Shown here one piece after another: positions 9,440-17,212 of a DNA stretch of 64,000 nucleotides. Within the stretch, counting starts at the first letter, position 1. Every line of letters begins with the position of its first letter. Source of the DNA: CAVVMA01 sp963830715. GTDB lineage: Bacteria; Desulfobacterota; Binatia; Binatales; Binataceae. Below the pieces are notes generated by a model. That model was not told where the DNA came from. It did no database searches and saw only the letters and a program-made list of their open reading frames with translations. Location: contig CAWHNS010000021.1 of the NCBI GenBank assembly GCA_963830715.1, forward strand, positions 124,001-188,000. The letters run 5' to 3'. Position numbers and translations under genes: made by a program.

Positions 9440-12118
9440 ATGAAGCCATCGTGGGGAAAAGCGCGCATCGGCGCGATCGCGATCCTGGGTGCGGTCGCGT
9501 TCGCGTTGTCAGCCCTCATATTCTTCGGCGCCGCGCCGCGCGCCTATGGCGGCCCGCCCCCCCAGACGCTCTTCGTTACGAACCAGACGAACCGGTCCAT
9601 CTTGACCGGCGCCGTGACGGCTTATCCCGCGGCGGGCAACGGCGACTTCCCCCCTTTGGATCCCGCCCCTACCGGCATCGTCAGCCCCAGTGGTGTGGCC
9701 GTTGACGCGAGTGGAAAAATTTACGTCACCAACAGCCCCGGGCAGTTCGGCGGCCCCAGCGCCATCACCATCTACGCCAAGGGGAGCAACGGCAGCGTCG
9801 CCCCAATCGCCGCCATCAGCGGAAGCAACACCGGCCTGACCGCCCCACAAGGCATCGCGCTGGACTCCAGCGGCAAAGTCTATGTGGCAGACGGCGGCAA
9901 CCCCAACCCGGCGTGCCCGTGTTCCCCGATCCAGCCGAGCGTGTTTGTCTATGCGGCGGGTAGCAGCGGCAACATCGCCCCCATCGCCACCATCGGCGGG
10001 AGCAACACCTTCCTGGCCTTCTCCCCGTCCTCCCCGCTCGGCATCGCGGTGGATTCCAGCGGCAAAATCTATGTGACCGACGGCGACAACGTGTTTGTCT
10101 ATCCGGCGCTGGGAAGCAGCACCGGGACGCTCGACGAATTCCCGACCGCCCGCATCAGCGGCAGCAACACCGGCCTGATGGCCCCGGAAGGCATCGCGGT
10201 GGATCCCAGCGGTAAAATCTATGTGGCGGACGGCAGCGTGTTTGTCTATCCGGCACTGGGAAGCAGCACCGGGACGCTCAACGAAGCCCCCACCGCCACC
10301 ATCAGCGGGAGCAACACCGGCCTGAGTGCCCCAGTCGGCATTGCGGTGGGTTCCCGCGGCAAAATCTATGTGACAGGCGACGCCGCTGCCAGCACCGGCG
10401 TGTTTGTCCCCAGCGTGTTTGTCTATCCGGCGCTGGGAAGCAGAACCGGGGCGGTCAACGTCGCCCCCATCGCCACTATCAGCGGGAGCAACACCGGCCT
10501 GGTAGAGCCGCAAGGCATCGCGCTGGATTCCAGCGGCAAAATCTTTGTGGAGGACGGTGGCAACTCCTCTGACACCCCTCCGATCTCTCCGAGCGTGTTT
10601 GTCTATTCGGCCGGGAGCAACGGCAACGTCCCACCCATCGCCGCCATCAGCGGGAGCAACACTGGCCTCTACTATTTAGTCGGCATCGCGGTGGATTCGA
10701 GCGGCAAAATCTACGTGGCGGACGACGGCACCGTCCTTGAGATGGGCTCCATCGGCCCCAGCGTGTCTGTCTATTCGGCCGGGAGCAACGGCAACGCCGC
10801 CCCCATCGCCACCATCACCGGGAGCAGCACCGGCCTGAACTACCCAACAGGCATCGCGGCGGGTTCCGGCGGCAAAATCTATGTGGCGGATCACGGCACC
10901 AGCTGGACTGGCGGCACCATCGCACCCAGCGTGCTGGTCTATCCGGCGCTGGGAAGCAGCACCGGGACGCTCGACGAGTTCCCCGTCGCCGGCATCAACG
11001 GGACCGATACCGGCTTGAACGGGCCAACCGGCATCGCGGTGGATTCCGGTGGCAAAATCTACGTGGCGGACTACTTCGCCACCGGCGTGTTTGTCTACGC
11101 GGCGGCGAGCAACGGCAACGTCACCCCCATCGCCACCCTCAGCGGGAGCAACACCGGCCTGAACGGACCAGAAGGCATCGCCCTGGATTCCAGCGGCAAA
11201 ATCTATGTGACTGATGGCGACAGCGTGTTTGTGTATCCGGCACTGGGAAGCAGCACCGGGACGCTCAACGAGTTCCCCATCGCCACCATCAGCGGGAGCA
11301 GCACCTTCCTGATCGGCCCACACGGCATAGCGCTGGATTCCACCGGCGGCATCTACGTGGCGAATTATGGCAACAACACCATCGCCCCCAGCGTGTTTGT
11401 CTATCCGGCGGGGAGCAACGGCAACGTCGCGCCGGTCAGGACCATAAGCGGTCTGCTCACAGAACTAGCTGAGCCCCAGTTCCTCGCCATCGGGCCGACT
11501 CCCTCCGGCACGCTCTCATTGTCAACCGGGAAGCTGAACTTCGGGAGCGTCGGAACCGACACGACTTCGACCTTGTCGCTTAAGATCACCAACTCGGGAG
11601 CGGGAACGCTCACCGGCAGCGTCAGCGCGACCGCGGTTCATTCTCCACTAAGCGTCAGCGGCGCCGGCACATTCAACCTCGGTTACGGTCAGTCGGATAC
11701 GGTCACCGTCAAGGCTGCGCCGACCAAAGCGGGCGCGCTTTCCGGCGATCTCCAGATCACCAGCAGCGATCCCGCGCGCAAGAGCGTCACCGTTCCAATT
11801 ACGGGAACTGCGGCGGCGGGCAAGATCGAAGTCCCGAGTTCAGTGGCCTTCGGCGCGCAAAAGGTCGGCACCAAACCGACGATGAAGTTCAAGGTCACCA
11901 ACGGGGGTCCCGGCGTCCTGCACGGCAAAGTGGGAACCTTGAGCGCGCCCTTCAGCGTGACCGCCGGCGGCGGCAGCTTTACCCTGATCAGCGGAGAATC
12001 AGCAACCGTTGCCATCGAGTTCATCCCCGTGGCATCGAAGGAGGCGAGCGAGAAGCTCACGATCACCAGCGACGATCCCGCGCATCCGAGCGTCCAGGTC
12101 GCTGTAACCGGAAAATAG
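9440..12118 (+). CDS. Secreted NHL-type beta-propeller protein with two Ig-like domains
   Basis: The 892-residue protein has a signal peptide ending near residue 37 (FFGAAPRAYGG). Eleven imperfect repeats follow between residues 75 and 680, each with a G(I/V)A(V/L)DSSGKIYVAD core, typically followed by an SVFVYPALGSSTG-type strand and a closing ISGSNTGL turn. These are NHL/SMP-30-like propeller blades. The C-terminus (about 690-892) carries two choice-of-anchor D (ASPM-SPD-2-Hydin-like) domains with LNFGSVGTDTTSTLSLKITN and VAFGAQKVGTKPTMKFKVTN. Binding partner and substrate are unknown. GGAGGG precedes the start. The DNA of the repeats is unusually homogeneous, which points to recent expansion or gene conversion. 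Confidence 0.85.
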   Translation: MKPSWGKARIGAIAILGAVAFALSALIFFGAAPRAYGGPPPQTLFVTNQTNRSILTGAVTAYPAAGNGDFPPLDPAPTGIVSPSGVAVDASGKIYVTNSPGQFGGPSAITIYAKGSNGSVAPIAAISGSNTGLTAPQGIALDSSGKVYVADGGNPNPACPCSPIQPSVFVYAAGSSGNIAPIATIGGSNTFLAFSPSSPLGIAVDSSGKIYVTDGDNVFVYPALGSSTGTLDEFPTARISGSNTGLMAPEGIAVDPSGKIYVADGSVFVYPALGSSTGTLNEAPTATISGSNTGLSAPVGIAVGSRGKIYVTGDAAASTGVFVPSVFVYPALGSRTGAVNVAPIATISGSNTGLVEPQGIALDSSGKIFVEDGGNSSDTPPISPSVFVYSAGSNGNVPPIAAISGSNTGLYYLVGIAVDSSGKIYVADDGTVLEMGSIGPSVSVYSAGSNGNAAPIATITGSSTGLNYPTGIAAGSGGKIYVADHGTSWTGGTIAPSVLVYPALGSSTGTLDEFPVAGINGTDTGLNGPTGIAVDSGGKIYVADYFATGVFVYAAASNGNVTPIATLSGSNTGLNGPEGIALDSSGKIYVTDGDSVFVYPALGSSTGTLNEFPIATISGSSTFLIGPHGIALDSTGGIYVANYGNNTIAPSVFVYPAGSNGNVAPVRTISGLLTELAEPQFLAIGPTPSGTLSLSTGKLNFGSVGTDTTSTLSLKITNSGAGTLTGSVSATAVHSPLSVSGAGTFNLGYGQSDTVTVKAAPTKAGALSGDLQITSSDPARKSVTVPITGTAAAGKIEVPSSVAFGAQKVGTKPTMKFKVTNGGPGVLHGKVGTLSAPFSVTAGGGSFTLISGESATVAIEFIPVASKEASEKLTITSDDPAHPSVQVAVTGK

Positions 12119-12139
12119 TAGCGATAGAGAGTCAGCCGA

Positions 12140-12189
12140 TGCCGAGGGCGGGACTCGAACCCGCACGGACCGTCAGGTCCAGAGGATTA
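12140..12189 (-). pseudogene. 3'-half fragment of a tRNA-Leu gene
   Basis: Read on the minus strand, this stretch forms the 3' part of a long-variable-arm tRNA. It holds a variable arm with a 5-bp stem (GGACC-TGAC-GGTCC), then a T-arm (GCGGG-TTCGAGT-CCCGC), then the acceptor 3' strand CCTCGGC and a discriminator A, which fits leucine rather than serine. No matching 5' acceptor strand (GCCGAGG), D-arm or anticodon lies upstream; that space is the greA coding region, whose stop overlaps the fragment. No CCA is encoded. This is the size and position of a tRNA 3' duplication left by an integrating element, though other rearrangements could give the same product. Confidence 0.75.
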
Positions 12190-12684
12190 TTCCGGCTTGC
12201 CGTTTTCGATGACTATTACCTGGTGAATCGTCACCAGGCTCGTGATCAGGTACGATCGCTTGCCCTTGGGCGTGTGCACTTCGATTTCGTCATCCTGCGC
12301 CTTTCCGATTAGGGCACGGCCCAGCGGTGACGACAGGGAGATCCGGTTCTGCAGGCCGTCAACCTCTTCAGGTACGACAATTTCGTATTTCACGGCCACG
12401 CTCTCGTCGAGGTCTTCCAGTTCCACGCGGCTGCCCAGGCCGACGGTGTCGCGCGGGATCGAGTCGAGGTTGACCATCGCGAGCTCCGCGATCCGCGCCT
12501 CCATGTTGTTGAGCCGGGCACGCAGGAACTCCTGGCGCTGCTTGGCCATCGCGTACTCCGCGTTCTCGCTGAGATCGCCGTGGGCGCGGGCGCGCTCCAG
12601 CTCCTTGGGCAGATCGACGGTCAACTCGCGCTTGATATTGTCCGCCTCTTTGCGCAGGCGTTTGATCACCGGTAGTTCAGCCAT
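12187..12684 (-). CDS. greA: Transcription elongation factor GreA
   Basis: GreA rescues backtracked RNA polymerase by stimulating transcript cleavage. The 165-residue protein has the N-terminal coiled coil with the tip motif RAHGDLSENAEYAMAK (acidic D and E residues near 41-44) and the C-terminal FKBP-like domain ending in SSPLGRALIGKAQDDEIEV. Length is normal for the family. Its stop codon lies inside the tRNA-Leu 3' fragment, so the last few residues (ENGKPE) may have been redefined by that rearrangement. Confidence 0.95.
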   Translation of the reverse strand: MAELPVIKRLRKEADNIKRELTVDLPKELERARAHGDLSENAEYAMAKQRQEFLRARLNNMEARIAELAMVNLDSIPRDTVGLGSRVELEDLDESVAVKYEIVVPEEVDGLQNRISLSSPLGRALIGKAQDDEIEVHTPKGKRSYLITSLVTIHQVIVIENGKPE

Positions 12685-12747
12685 GGCTTCAAGTCTTCCT
12701 TCGAAACTTCAAGATTCCGGGCGCGAAGCCCGATCCGGCGGCCGCGC

Positions 12748-12981
12748 CTAATCGGCGACGATCGAGGTCAGGCTCCGGGTGACGCCCGCGACGCTCTGGA
12801 TCTTCTGCACTATCAGCTCGCCGAGCGAGGAGACGTCGGCCGCCTCGGCGACCGCGATAATGTCGTGGGGGCCGGTCACCGCGTGCGCCGAGGAGACGCC
12901 GCCCACCTGCCTTATCTTGCCGGCGACCTCCTTCGCCTTGCCCGGCGACGTGTCGATCAAAATGAAGGCTTTCACTGCCAT
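12748..12981 (-). CDS. Stand-alone AsnC/Lrp ligand-binding (RAM) domain protein
   Basis: The 77-residue protein is a single alpha/beta RAM domain of the Lrp/AsnC family without the helix-turn-helix. It shows KAFILIDTSPGKAKEVAGKI, then VTGPHDIIAVAEAAD and a closing GVTRSLTSIVAD strand. Such stand-alone domains form oligomers that can bind amino acids or modulate full-length Lrp proteins. It lies between greA and a 3-hydroxyacyl-CoA dehydrogenase on the same strand. The specific ligand is unknown. Confidence 0.85.
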   Translation of the reverse strand: MAVKAFILIDTSPGKAKEVAGKIRQVGGVSSAHAVTGPHDIIAVAEAADVSSLGELIVQKIQSVAGVTRSLTSIVAD

Positions 12982-13017
12982 GTGTTTTACCTCGATTCGA
13001 GCCGTTCAATCTCAGTC

Positions 13018-13899
13018 TCAATGCGGCGGCGCGATCGGATTTCCGGCCTGGTCGTAGGTGTAAAACCCTCGCCCAGTCTTGCGGCCCAGGTAGCCGGCGT
13101 CAACGTACTTTTTCAGCAGCGGGCAGGGCCGATACTTGTCGTCGCCGAGCACGCGATGCATCACTTCCATGATCGCGAGGCAGGTGTCCAGTCCGATAAG
13201 GTCGGCCAGCTCCAGCGGACCCATCGGCTGGTTGGTGCCGAGCTTCATCGCCTTGTCGATGTCGGCGACGCGTCCGACGCCCTCGTAGAGCGTGTAAACC
13301 GCTTCGTTGATCATCGGCAGGAGCACGCGGTTGACGATAAAGCCGGGAAAGTCCTCGGCGGTCATGGTGCTCTTGCCCAACTGTTCGGCCAGCGCCGCGG
13401 TCTGCTCGTAGGTGGACTGCGCGGTCGCCAGGCCGCGAATGATCTCGACCAGCTTCATGGCCGGCACCGGATTCATGAAGTGCATCCCGATTACCCGGTC
13501 GGCGCGGCTGGTTTTGGCGCCCATCCGGGTGATCGAAATCGACGACGTGTTCGAGGCGAAGATCACCTCGGGGCGGCAGACCTTGTCGAGCTTCTGAAGC
13601 ACGGCGATCTTGGCGTCCTCGTTTTCGATCACCGCCTCGATCACAAAATCGACCGGCGCGAGGTCCTCGAGGCGAGTGGTGGTCCTGATTCGGCCCAGCA
13701 CGCGATCGCGCTCCTCGGGCTTGAAGCGGCCGCGCTGAATCATACGATCGAGGTTGCGCTCGATCGCGTCGATCCCGCGCTTGAGGAAGTCCTGCGAGAC
13801 GTCGTGCATGACCACTTCGAGGCCCGCCTGCGCGGCGACTTGCGCGATTCCCGATCCCATCTGGCCGGCGCCAATCACCCCAATGGTCTTCACGGTCAT
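13018..13899 (-). CDS. 3-hydroxybutyryl-CoA dehydrogenase
   Basis: This NAD(P)-dependent enzyme interconverts acetoacetyl-CoA and 3-hydroxybutyryl-CoA. The start at 13899 gives 293 residues beginning next to the Rossmann motif IGVIGAGQMGSGIAQVAA. Other marks are FASNTSSISITRMG, the catalytic GMHFMNPVPAMKLVEIIRG and DFPGFIVNRVLLPMINEA. An in-frame ATG at 13914 is equally possible; longer frames to 14004 overlap the next gene and lack similarity. With the acyl-CoA synthetase upstream it fits fatty-acid or butyrate-type metabolism. Confidence 0.93.
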   Translation of the reverse strand: MTVKTIGVIGAGQMGSGIAQVAAQAGLEVVMHDVSQDFLKRGIDAIERNLDRMIQRGRFKPEERDRVLGRIRTTTRLEDLAPVDFVIEAVIENEDAKIAVLQKLDKVCRPEVIFASNTSSISITRMGAKTSRADRVIGMHFMNPVPAMKLVEIIRGLATAQSTYEQTAALAEQLGKSTMTAEDFPGFIVNRVLLPMINEAVYTLYEGVGRVADIDKAMKLGTNQPMGPLELADLIGLDTCLAIMEVMHRVLGDDKYRPCPLLKKYVDAGYLGRKTGRGFYTYDQAGNPIAPPH

Positions 13900-13957
13900 G
13901 GTGGCCGGGGTCATCCTAGACGAAGCTAATGTAATGCTTGAGCATGGCGGCGGAAGT

Positions 13958-14320
13958 TCAATGACCGGGCGGCGGCTTGTCGCGCATCGTCCAGGTCCCG
14001 GCACCCTCGCCTGACGCCGCGGCGACTCGGACCCTGCGCACGTCCTCGGGCGTCTGCCGCCCCGGCATCCCGAGTCCGCGCATGAGCGAGTTGGCCATGT
14101 TGGAGGTAAGTCTGTCTCTCAACGTCGGTTGGTCACCGATCTGAGCATCAAGCACCCGGTCCACCTGTTCGCGAGCAAGTCCCTCGGCGGCGAAGATATC
14201 CACCAGCCCGGCCAACCCGACCTCGCCGCCCGATTTCTCGACTATGCCGATCACTTTCGCGCAGACGCCACAAACGTGGCGCAGCATTCCCGCACGCCCA
14301 AGGCAGTAAAGACAGCGCAT
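13958..14320 (-). CDS. Hypothetical CXXC zinc-ribbon-like protein
   Basis: The 120-residue protein begins with two CXXC pairs (CLYC and CGVC, residues 3-20) that look like a small zinc-binding knuckle. A predicted helical region (AREQVDRVLDAQIGDQPTLR) and a charged tail with PEDVRRVRVAAAS follow. GGAG eight bases before the ATG supports the start. I do not recognise the family. It is expressed in the same direction as the downstream dehydrogenase, 59 bases away, and may share its transcript. Confidence 0.55.
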   Translation of the reverse strand: MRCLYCLGRAGMLRHVCGVCAKVIGIVEKSGGEVGLAGLVDIFAAEGLAREQVDRVLDAQIGDQPTLRDRLTSNMANSLMRGLGMPGRQTPEDVRRVRVAAASGEGAGTWTMRDKPPPGH

Positions 14321-14520
14321 CGGTGTCTCCGGGTCAGGATCCAGGCTTCGATGCCCCCGGCGGCGTGCGAAGCGGCTCGATCAAGGTAAACCCCCATCAA
14401 ACAGATGAAGCGGGCATTGGCGCGCAAGCCGCGCCGCTCGCTTCGATTCTGACGTTACACCGCAGCCCCGAGTTGGAGCAAGGAGGGGCCGTCGTTCCGG
14501 GAAACCAGCCGCGATCGCGC

Positions 14521-14548
14521 TTGACAGCGAGCGCAGATGCCCGATAGT
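14521..14548 (+). promoter_or_regulatory. Sigma70-type promoter of the iron permease
   Basis: A perfect -35 box TTGACA (14521-14526) is followed after 16 bases by GATAGT (14543-14548), four of six matches to the -10 consensus. Transcription would begin near 14555, immediately before the Fur box. Confidence rests on the perfect -35 and on the match between promoter, operator and gene function. Confidence 0.6.
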
Positions 14549-14560
14549 CTGGTGATGCAT

Positions 14561-14575
14561 TGAGAATGATTCTCA
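14561..14575 (+). promoter_or_regulatory. Fur box (operator) upstream of FTR1
   Basis: TGAGAATGATTCTCA is a perfect 7-1-7 inverted repeat that matches the Fur core TGATAATNATTATCA except at one symmetric pair. It lies just downstream of the predicted transcription start and 17 bases before the chosen start codon at 14593, where bound Fur would block transcription when iron is plentiful. Confidence 0.82.
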
Positions 14576-14592
14576 GTACTGCGCGAAGCGAG

Positions 14593-15969
14593 ATGACGAG
14601 CACTACGGTCCCCTATTTTCTCTACTCTGCGGGTATCCTGTTCCGCGAGGGTCTCGAAGCGCTGCTGGTGATAATCGCGCTGGCGGCGGGCGTCCGCAAC
14701 GCCGGCGACTCGGGCAAGACCCGCAGCATCTACCTCGGCGCGCTCTTCGCGGTGGGCGCGAGCCTTGTACTGGCGTGGCTGGTTTACGATCTGATTGGCG
14801 ACAACGCGAGTGATGCGCTCGAGGGCGTGTTTCAGATTTTCGCCGCTGCGACGCTCTTCTATGTGAGTTCCTGGCTGACCTCGAAGGGCCAGGCGCAACA
14901 GTGGAACCACTTCATACTTGCGAGGATCGACAGCGCCGAGCGCAGCGCGATGCCGTCGATCGCGATCGGATTGACGGCGTTCCTGGCGGTAATGCGCGAG
15001 GGCGCCGAAACCATCGTTTTCTTCCAGGCCCTGATCGCCGGGGCGACCGAGACGGCCGAGAAACATGCGGTTGCGGCCGGAATCGCGATCGCGGCGGCCG
15101 GCCTGATCGTCACGTTCGCCGCTCTGCGCAAAGTCGCAGCGCGCATCCCGATCGGCGCGCTCTTCTCGACGACCTCGATTCTGTTATACGCACTGGCGGT
15201 GGTTTTCGTCGGGCAGGGAGTGGCGAGCTTCCAGGAGGCCGGCGTAGTCGGCACGACATTCGTGACTCACGTTCCGGCAATCAGCGTGTTGGGATTGTAC
15301 CCGACCGTGCAGGGCCTGATCGCGCAGGGCGCGCTGCTCATATTCGCGGCAGTTGCGATCATCAGGCCGCGTGGAGCGGCCGGTCCGGTTGGTATCTCGG
15401 GACAACCAGCGCTGGCGCCGGTCAGGGACCGGACCCCGTGCAATCGGTTCGCCGCGGGCCCTGATCAGAATCCGTTCAACTTCCGAGGTTACTTTCTCAG
15501 CGGCGAAAAGCGACTGGTAGCCGAGCCTGAGGCATTCCGCCATCGAGGAGTCGTTGCCGAAGCGCGCCCGCGAACGGCGCAGAATCTCGCGCAGATCGTC
15601 ACTGGCCTGCTCCAATCGCTGGTAGCGTGTCTCCACGATCGGGAACTGCGCGCCCTGCGAGTACAGTTCAAGCGCGAACGCCTGGTCGCGCTCGGCCTGC
15701 GCCAGGCGGGTCAGCGCCTGATGAATCACGGAGCACGAGCCGCCCGCCGACGCGTCGGATTGATCGGCGCCGGAAACTCCAACTTGTTCGGCGCACAGCG
15801 CGGCGACCGGCAGGAGAGCGACGGCGAGCGGTGCCAGTATCGCTGCGGCGGCGCGCGTCCGCAGCCTCAATCCGCGCGTTGCAGACCGCCGAGCCAGCCA
15901 TCGGACCGTGTACGGCATCTGCGCGATCGCCTCAGCTCAGCGTCCCCTACTTCCGCATCTCGTCGATGA
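14593..15969 (+). CDS. FTR1-family iron permease; 3' end uncertain
   Basis: FTR1/EfeU permeases import ferrous or oxidised iron across the inner membrane. Residues 1-265 have seven hydrophobic helices and both family iron motifs: GILFREGLEALLVI near residue 14 and LAVMREGAETIVFFQ near 140. The start at 14593 is chosen because earlier starts (14560, 14566) fall in the Fur box. After IIRPRG near residue 265 the frame stays open for about 190 residues that have no family resemblance and lie antisense to the gene at 15184-15918. The true end is probably before 15530; stops in the other two frames at 15464 and 15522 would serve if one base were gained or lost. Confidence 0.85.
   Translation: MTSTTVPYFLYSAGILFREGLEALLVIIALAAGVRNAGDSGKTRSIYLGALFAVGASLVLAWLVYDLIGDNASDALEGVFQIFAAATLFYVSSWLTSKGQAQQWNHFILARIDSAERSAMPSIAIGLTAFLAVMREGAETIVFFQALIAGATETAEKHAVAAGIAIAAAGLIVTFAALRKVAARIPIGALFSTTSILLYALAVVFVGQGVASFQEAGVVGTTFVTHVPAISVLGLYPTVQGLIAQGALLIFAAVAIIRPRGAAGPVGISGQPALAPVRDRTPCNRFAAGPDQNPFNFRGYFLSGEKRLVAEPEAFRHRGVVAEARPRTAQNLAQIVTGLLQSLVACLHDRELRALRVQFKRERLVALGLRQAGQRLMNHGARAARRRVGLIGAGNSNLFGAQRGDRQESDGERCQYRCGGARPQPQSARCRPPSQPSDRVRHLRDRLSSASPTSASRR
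15184..15918 (-). CDS. Secreted helical protein of unknown function; 3' end uncertain
   Basis: From 15918 the frame encodes an Arg-rich N-terminus and a signal peptide (ILAPLAVALLPVAALCAEQ). A predicted helical domain of about 100 residues follows, with HQALTRLAQAERDQAFALEL and ERILIRARG. No family is recognised. Beyond about residue 165 the frame is antisense to the helices of FTR1 and is probably not native; a TGA in another frame near 15433 is a likelier end. Its start lies 28 bases after the small membrane protein at 15947-16132, so the two may be co-transcribed. It converges on the iron permease. Confidence 0.45.
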   Translation of the reverse strand: MPYTVRWLARRSATRGLRLRTRAAAAILAPLAVALLPVAALCAEQVGVSGADQSDASAGGSCSVIHQALTRLAQAERDQAFALELYSQGAQFPIVETRYQRLEQASDDLREILRRSRARFGNDSSMAECLRLGYQSLFAAEKVTSEVERILIRARGEPIARGPVPDRRQRWLSRDTNRTGRSTRPDDRNCREYEQRALRDQALHGRVQSQHADCRNVSHECRADYAGLLEARHSLPDENHRQCV

Positions 15970-16132
15970 TCTTGTCGCGCTTGCCGTGCTCGATTAGCTG
16001 GTCGTTGCTGCGCGCCTGCCTCAGGCCCACATATGTGAAAAACAGCACCAGCAACATCATTCCCATGATCGGGATGTTGTCCGGTTGGGTGAGGATGTGC
16101 AGAAACTGCTGCAGCCCGGTGACGTGTTCCAT
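15947..16132 (-). CDS. Small single-helix membrane protein
   Basis: The start at 16132 gives 61 residues: a short amphipathic lead (MEHVTGLQQFLHILTQPDNI), one helix (IMGMMLLVLFFTYVGL) and a charged tail (NDQLIEHGKRDKIIDEMRK). An in-frame start at 16162 would add ten residues. The strong sequence organisation makes it a likely real gene, but no named family fits. It probably pairs with the secreted protein immediately downstream. Confidence 0.65.
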   Translation of the reverse strand: MEHVTGLQQFLHILTQPDNIPIMGMMLLVLFFTYVGLRQARSNDQLIEHGKRDKIIDEMRK

Positions 16133-16374
16133 CGTTATACCTACCAGCGACTTCTGAAGCATCCAGACAGCTACTAGTCGTGTAGCAAGCGGTATCGACC
16201 AATGTCAAACTTTGGCAGCCGCGGCGTGAGGGTTACGAAGTAATCGCGTGCGCGCGATTGGGAATCATCTGCGCCCGCATAATGGCTTTGCCCCGTCTAC
16301 CCCGGTATCGATAGACTTGCACCGTTGGGACAGCGTCCGCTTTCCTGGAAGCATGCGAGGCAGAAGCCAGAACG

Positions 16375-17133
16375 ATGGATAACAACACACGGGCACCGGA
16401 ACTGGCGGTCGGCACCCCAACCGGCGCATTGAAGCTGCTATGGGGCGCCGGCGCGACCGCCCTGTCGGTCGTTTACTTTGTGACGTTGCTGCCGGTCGCC
16501 GCGATATTCGCCACGATCGGCCGCCCGGATTGGGTTGCCGCGCTAGGGCGGGTATGGGCCTGGCTGACCATCGTCACTTGCGGAGTCCGGGTCGAAATCG
16601 AGGGGCTCGAGAATCTCGCCGGGCTCGACTCGTGCGTCCTGGTCGCCAATCACCAGAGCTTTTTCGATATCTTCGCCTCCATCGCGTACATCCCCGGCCA
16701 GGTGCGGTTCGTCGCCAAGAAGGAGCTGCTCAAGATTCCGGTCTTCGGGTACACGCTCAGGAATTCCGAGCACATCGTGATCGACCGCGGCGCCGGCGGC
16801 GGGTCGATCCGCAAGGCGGTGAGGATAATACGGTCAGGCCGCAAAATGTGCGTCTTCGCGGAGGGCCATCGTTTCAGCGACAACCGCGTGCACGAGTTCA
16901 ACGAAGGCGCGGCCTGGCTTGCGATCGCGGCCAAGGCGCCGTGCGTCCCACTGACGTTCAGCGGAACCGCGGCGTTCTTCCCGCGCAATGCACGCGTGGT
17001 AATTCCCGGCGGGCGGATGCGGATGGTGCTGGGAAAGCCGATCACGTTCGCCGGCGCCGAAGATGAAACCCGCACCGAATTGACCCGCAGGCTCGAAAAA
17101 GCGGTGCAGGCGGCATTTGTCACCGAGGTCTAG
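16375..17133 (+). CDS. plsC: 1-acyl-glycerol-3-phosphate acyltransferase (PlsC family)
   Basis: The enzyme acylates lysophosphatidic acid to phosphatidic acid in phospholipid synthesis. The 252-residue protein has an N-terminal helix (residues 22-45), the catalytic HX4D block as ANHQSFFD near residue 90, the FVAKKELLKIPVFGY block and AEGHRFSDN near 163 in place of the usual PEGTRS. The Thr-to-His change in this last block is uncommon and could alter acceptor preference. It is transcribed alone, 79 bases before the FHA-CAP gene. Confidence 0.88.
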   Translation: MDNNTRAPELAVGTPTGALKLLWGAGATALSVVYFVTLLPVAAIFATIGRPDWVAALGRVWAWLTIVTCGVRVEIEGLENLAGLDSCVLVANHQSFFDIFASIAYIPGQVRFVAKKELLKIPVFGYTLRNSEHIVIDRGAGGGSIRKAVRIIRSGRKMCVFAEGHRFSDNRVHEFNEGAAWLAIAAKAPCVPLTFSGTAAFFPRNARVVIPGGRMRMVLGKPITFAGAEDETRTELTRRLEKAVQAAFVTEV

Positions 17134-17212
17134 TTCGATTCCGCAGCAGAAGGGGGCCTGGGTTGTTTTCCGATCTTGCCTCCAGGGAGAGCGTCGCTGA
17201 GGTTGTGCCCTG

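Noticed and set aside
9660..11480. Possible CRISPR-like array from regular repeats
   Set aside because: The repeats are in-frame propeller blades of a signal-peptide protein; spacing is irregular and there are no unique spacers or cas genes.
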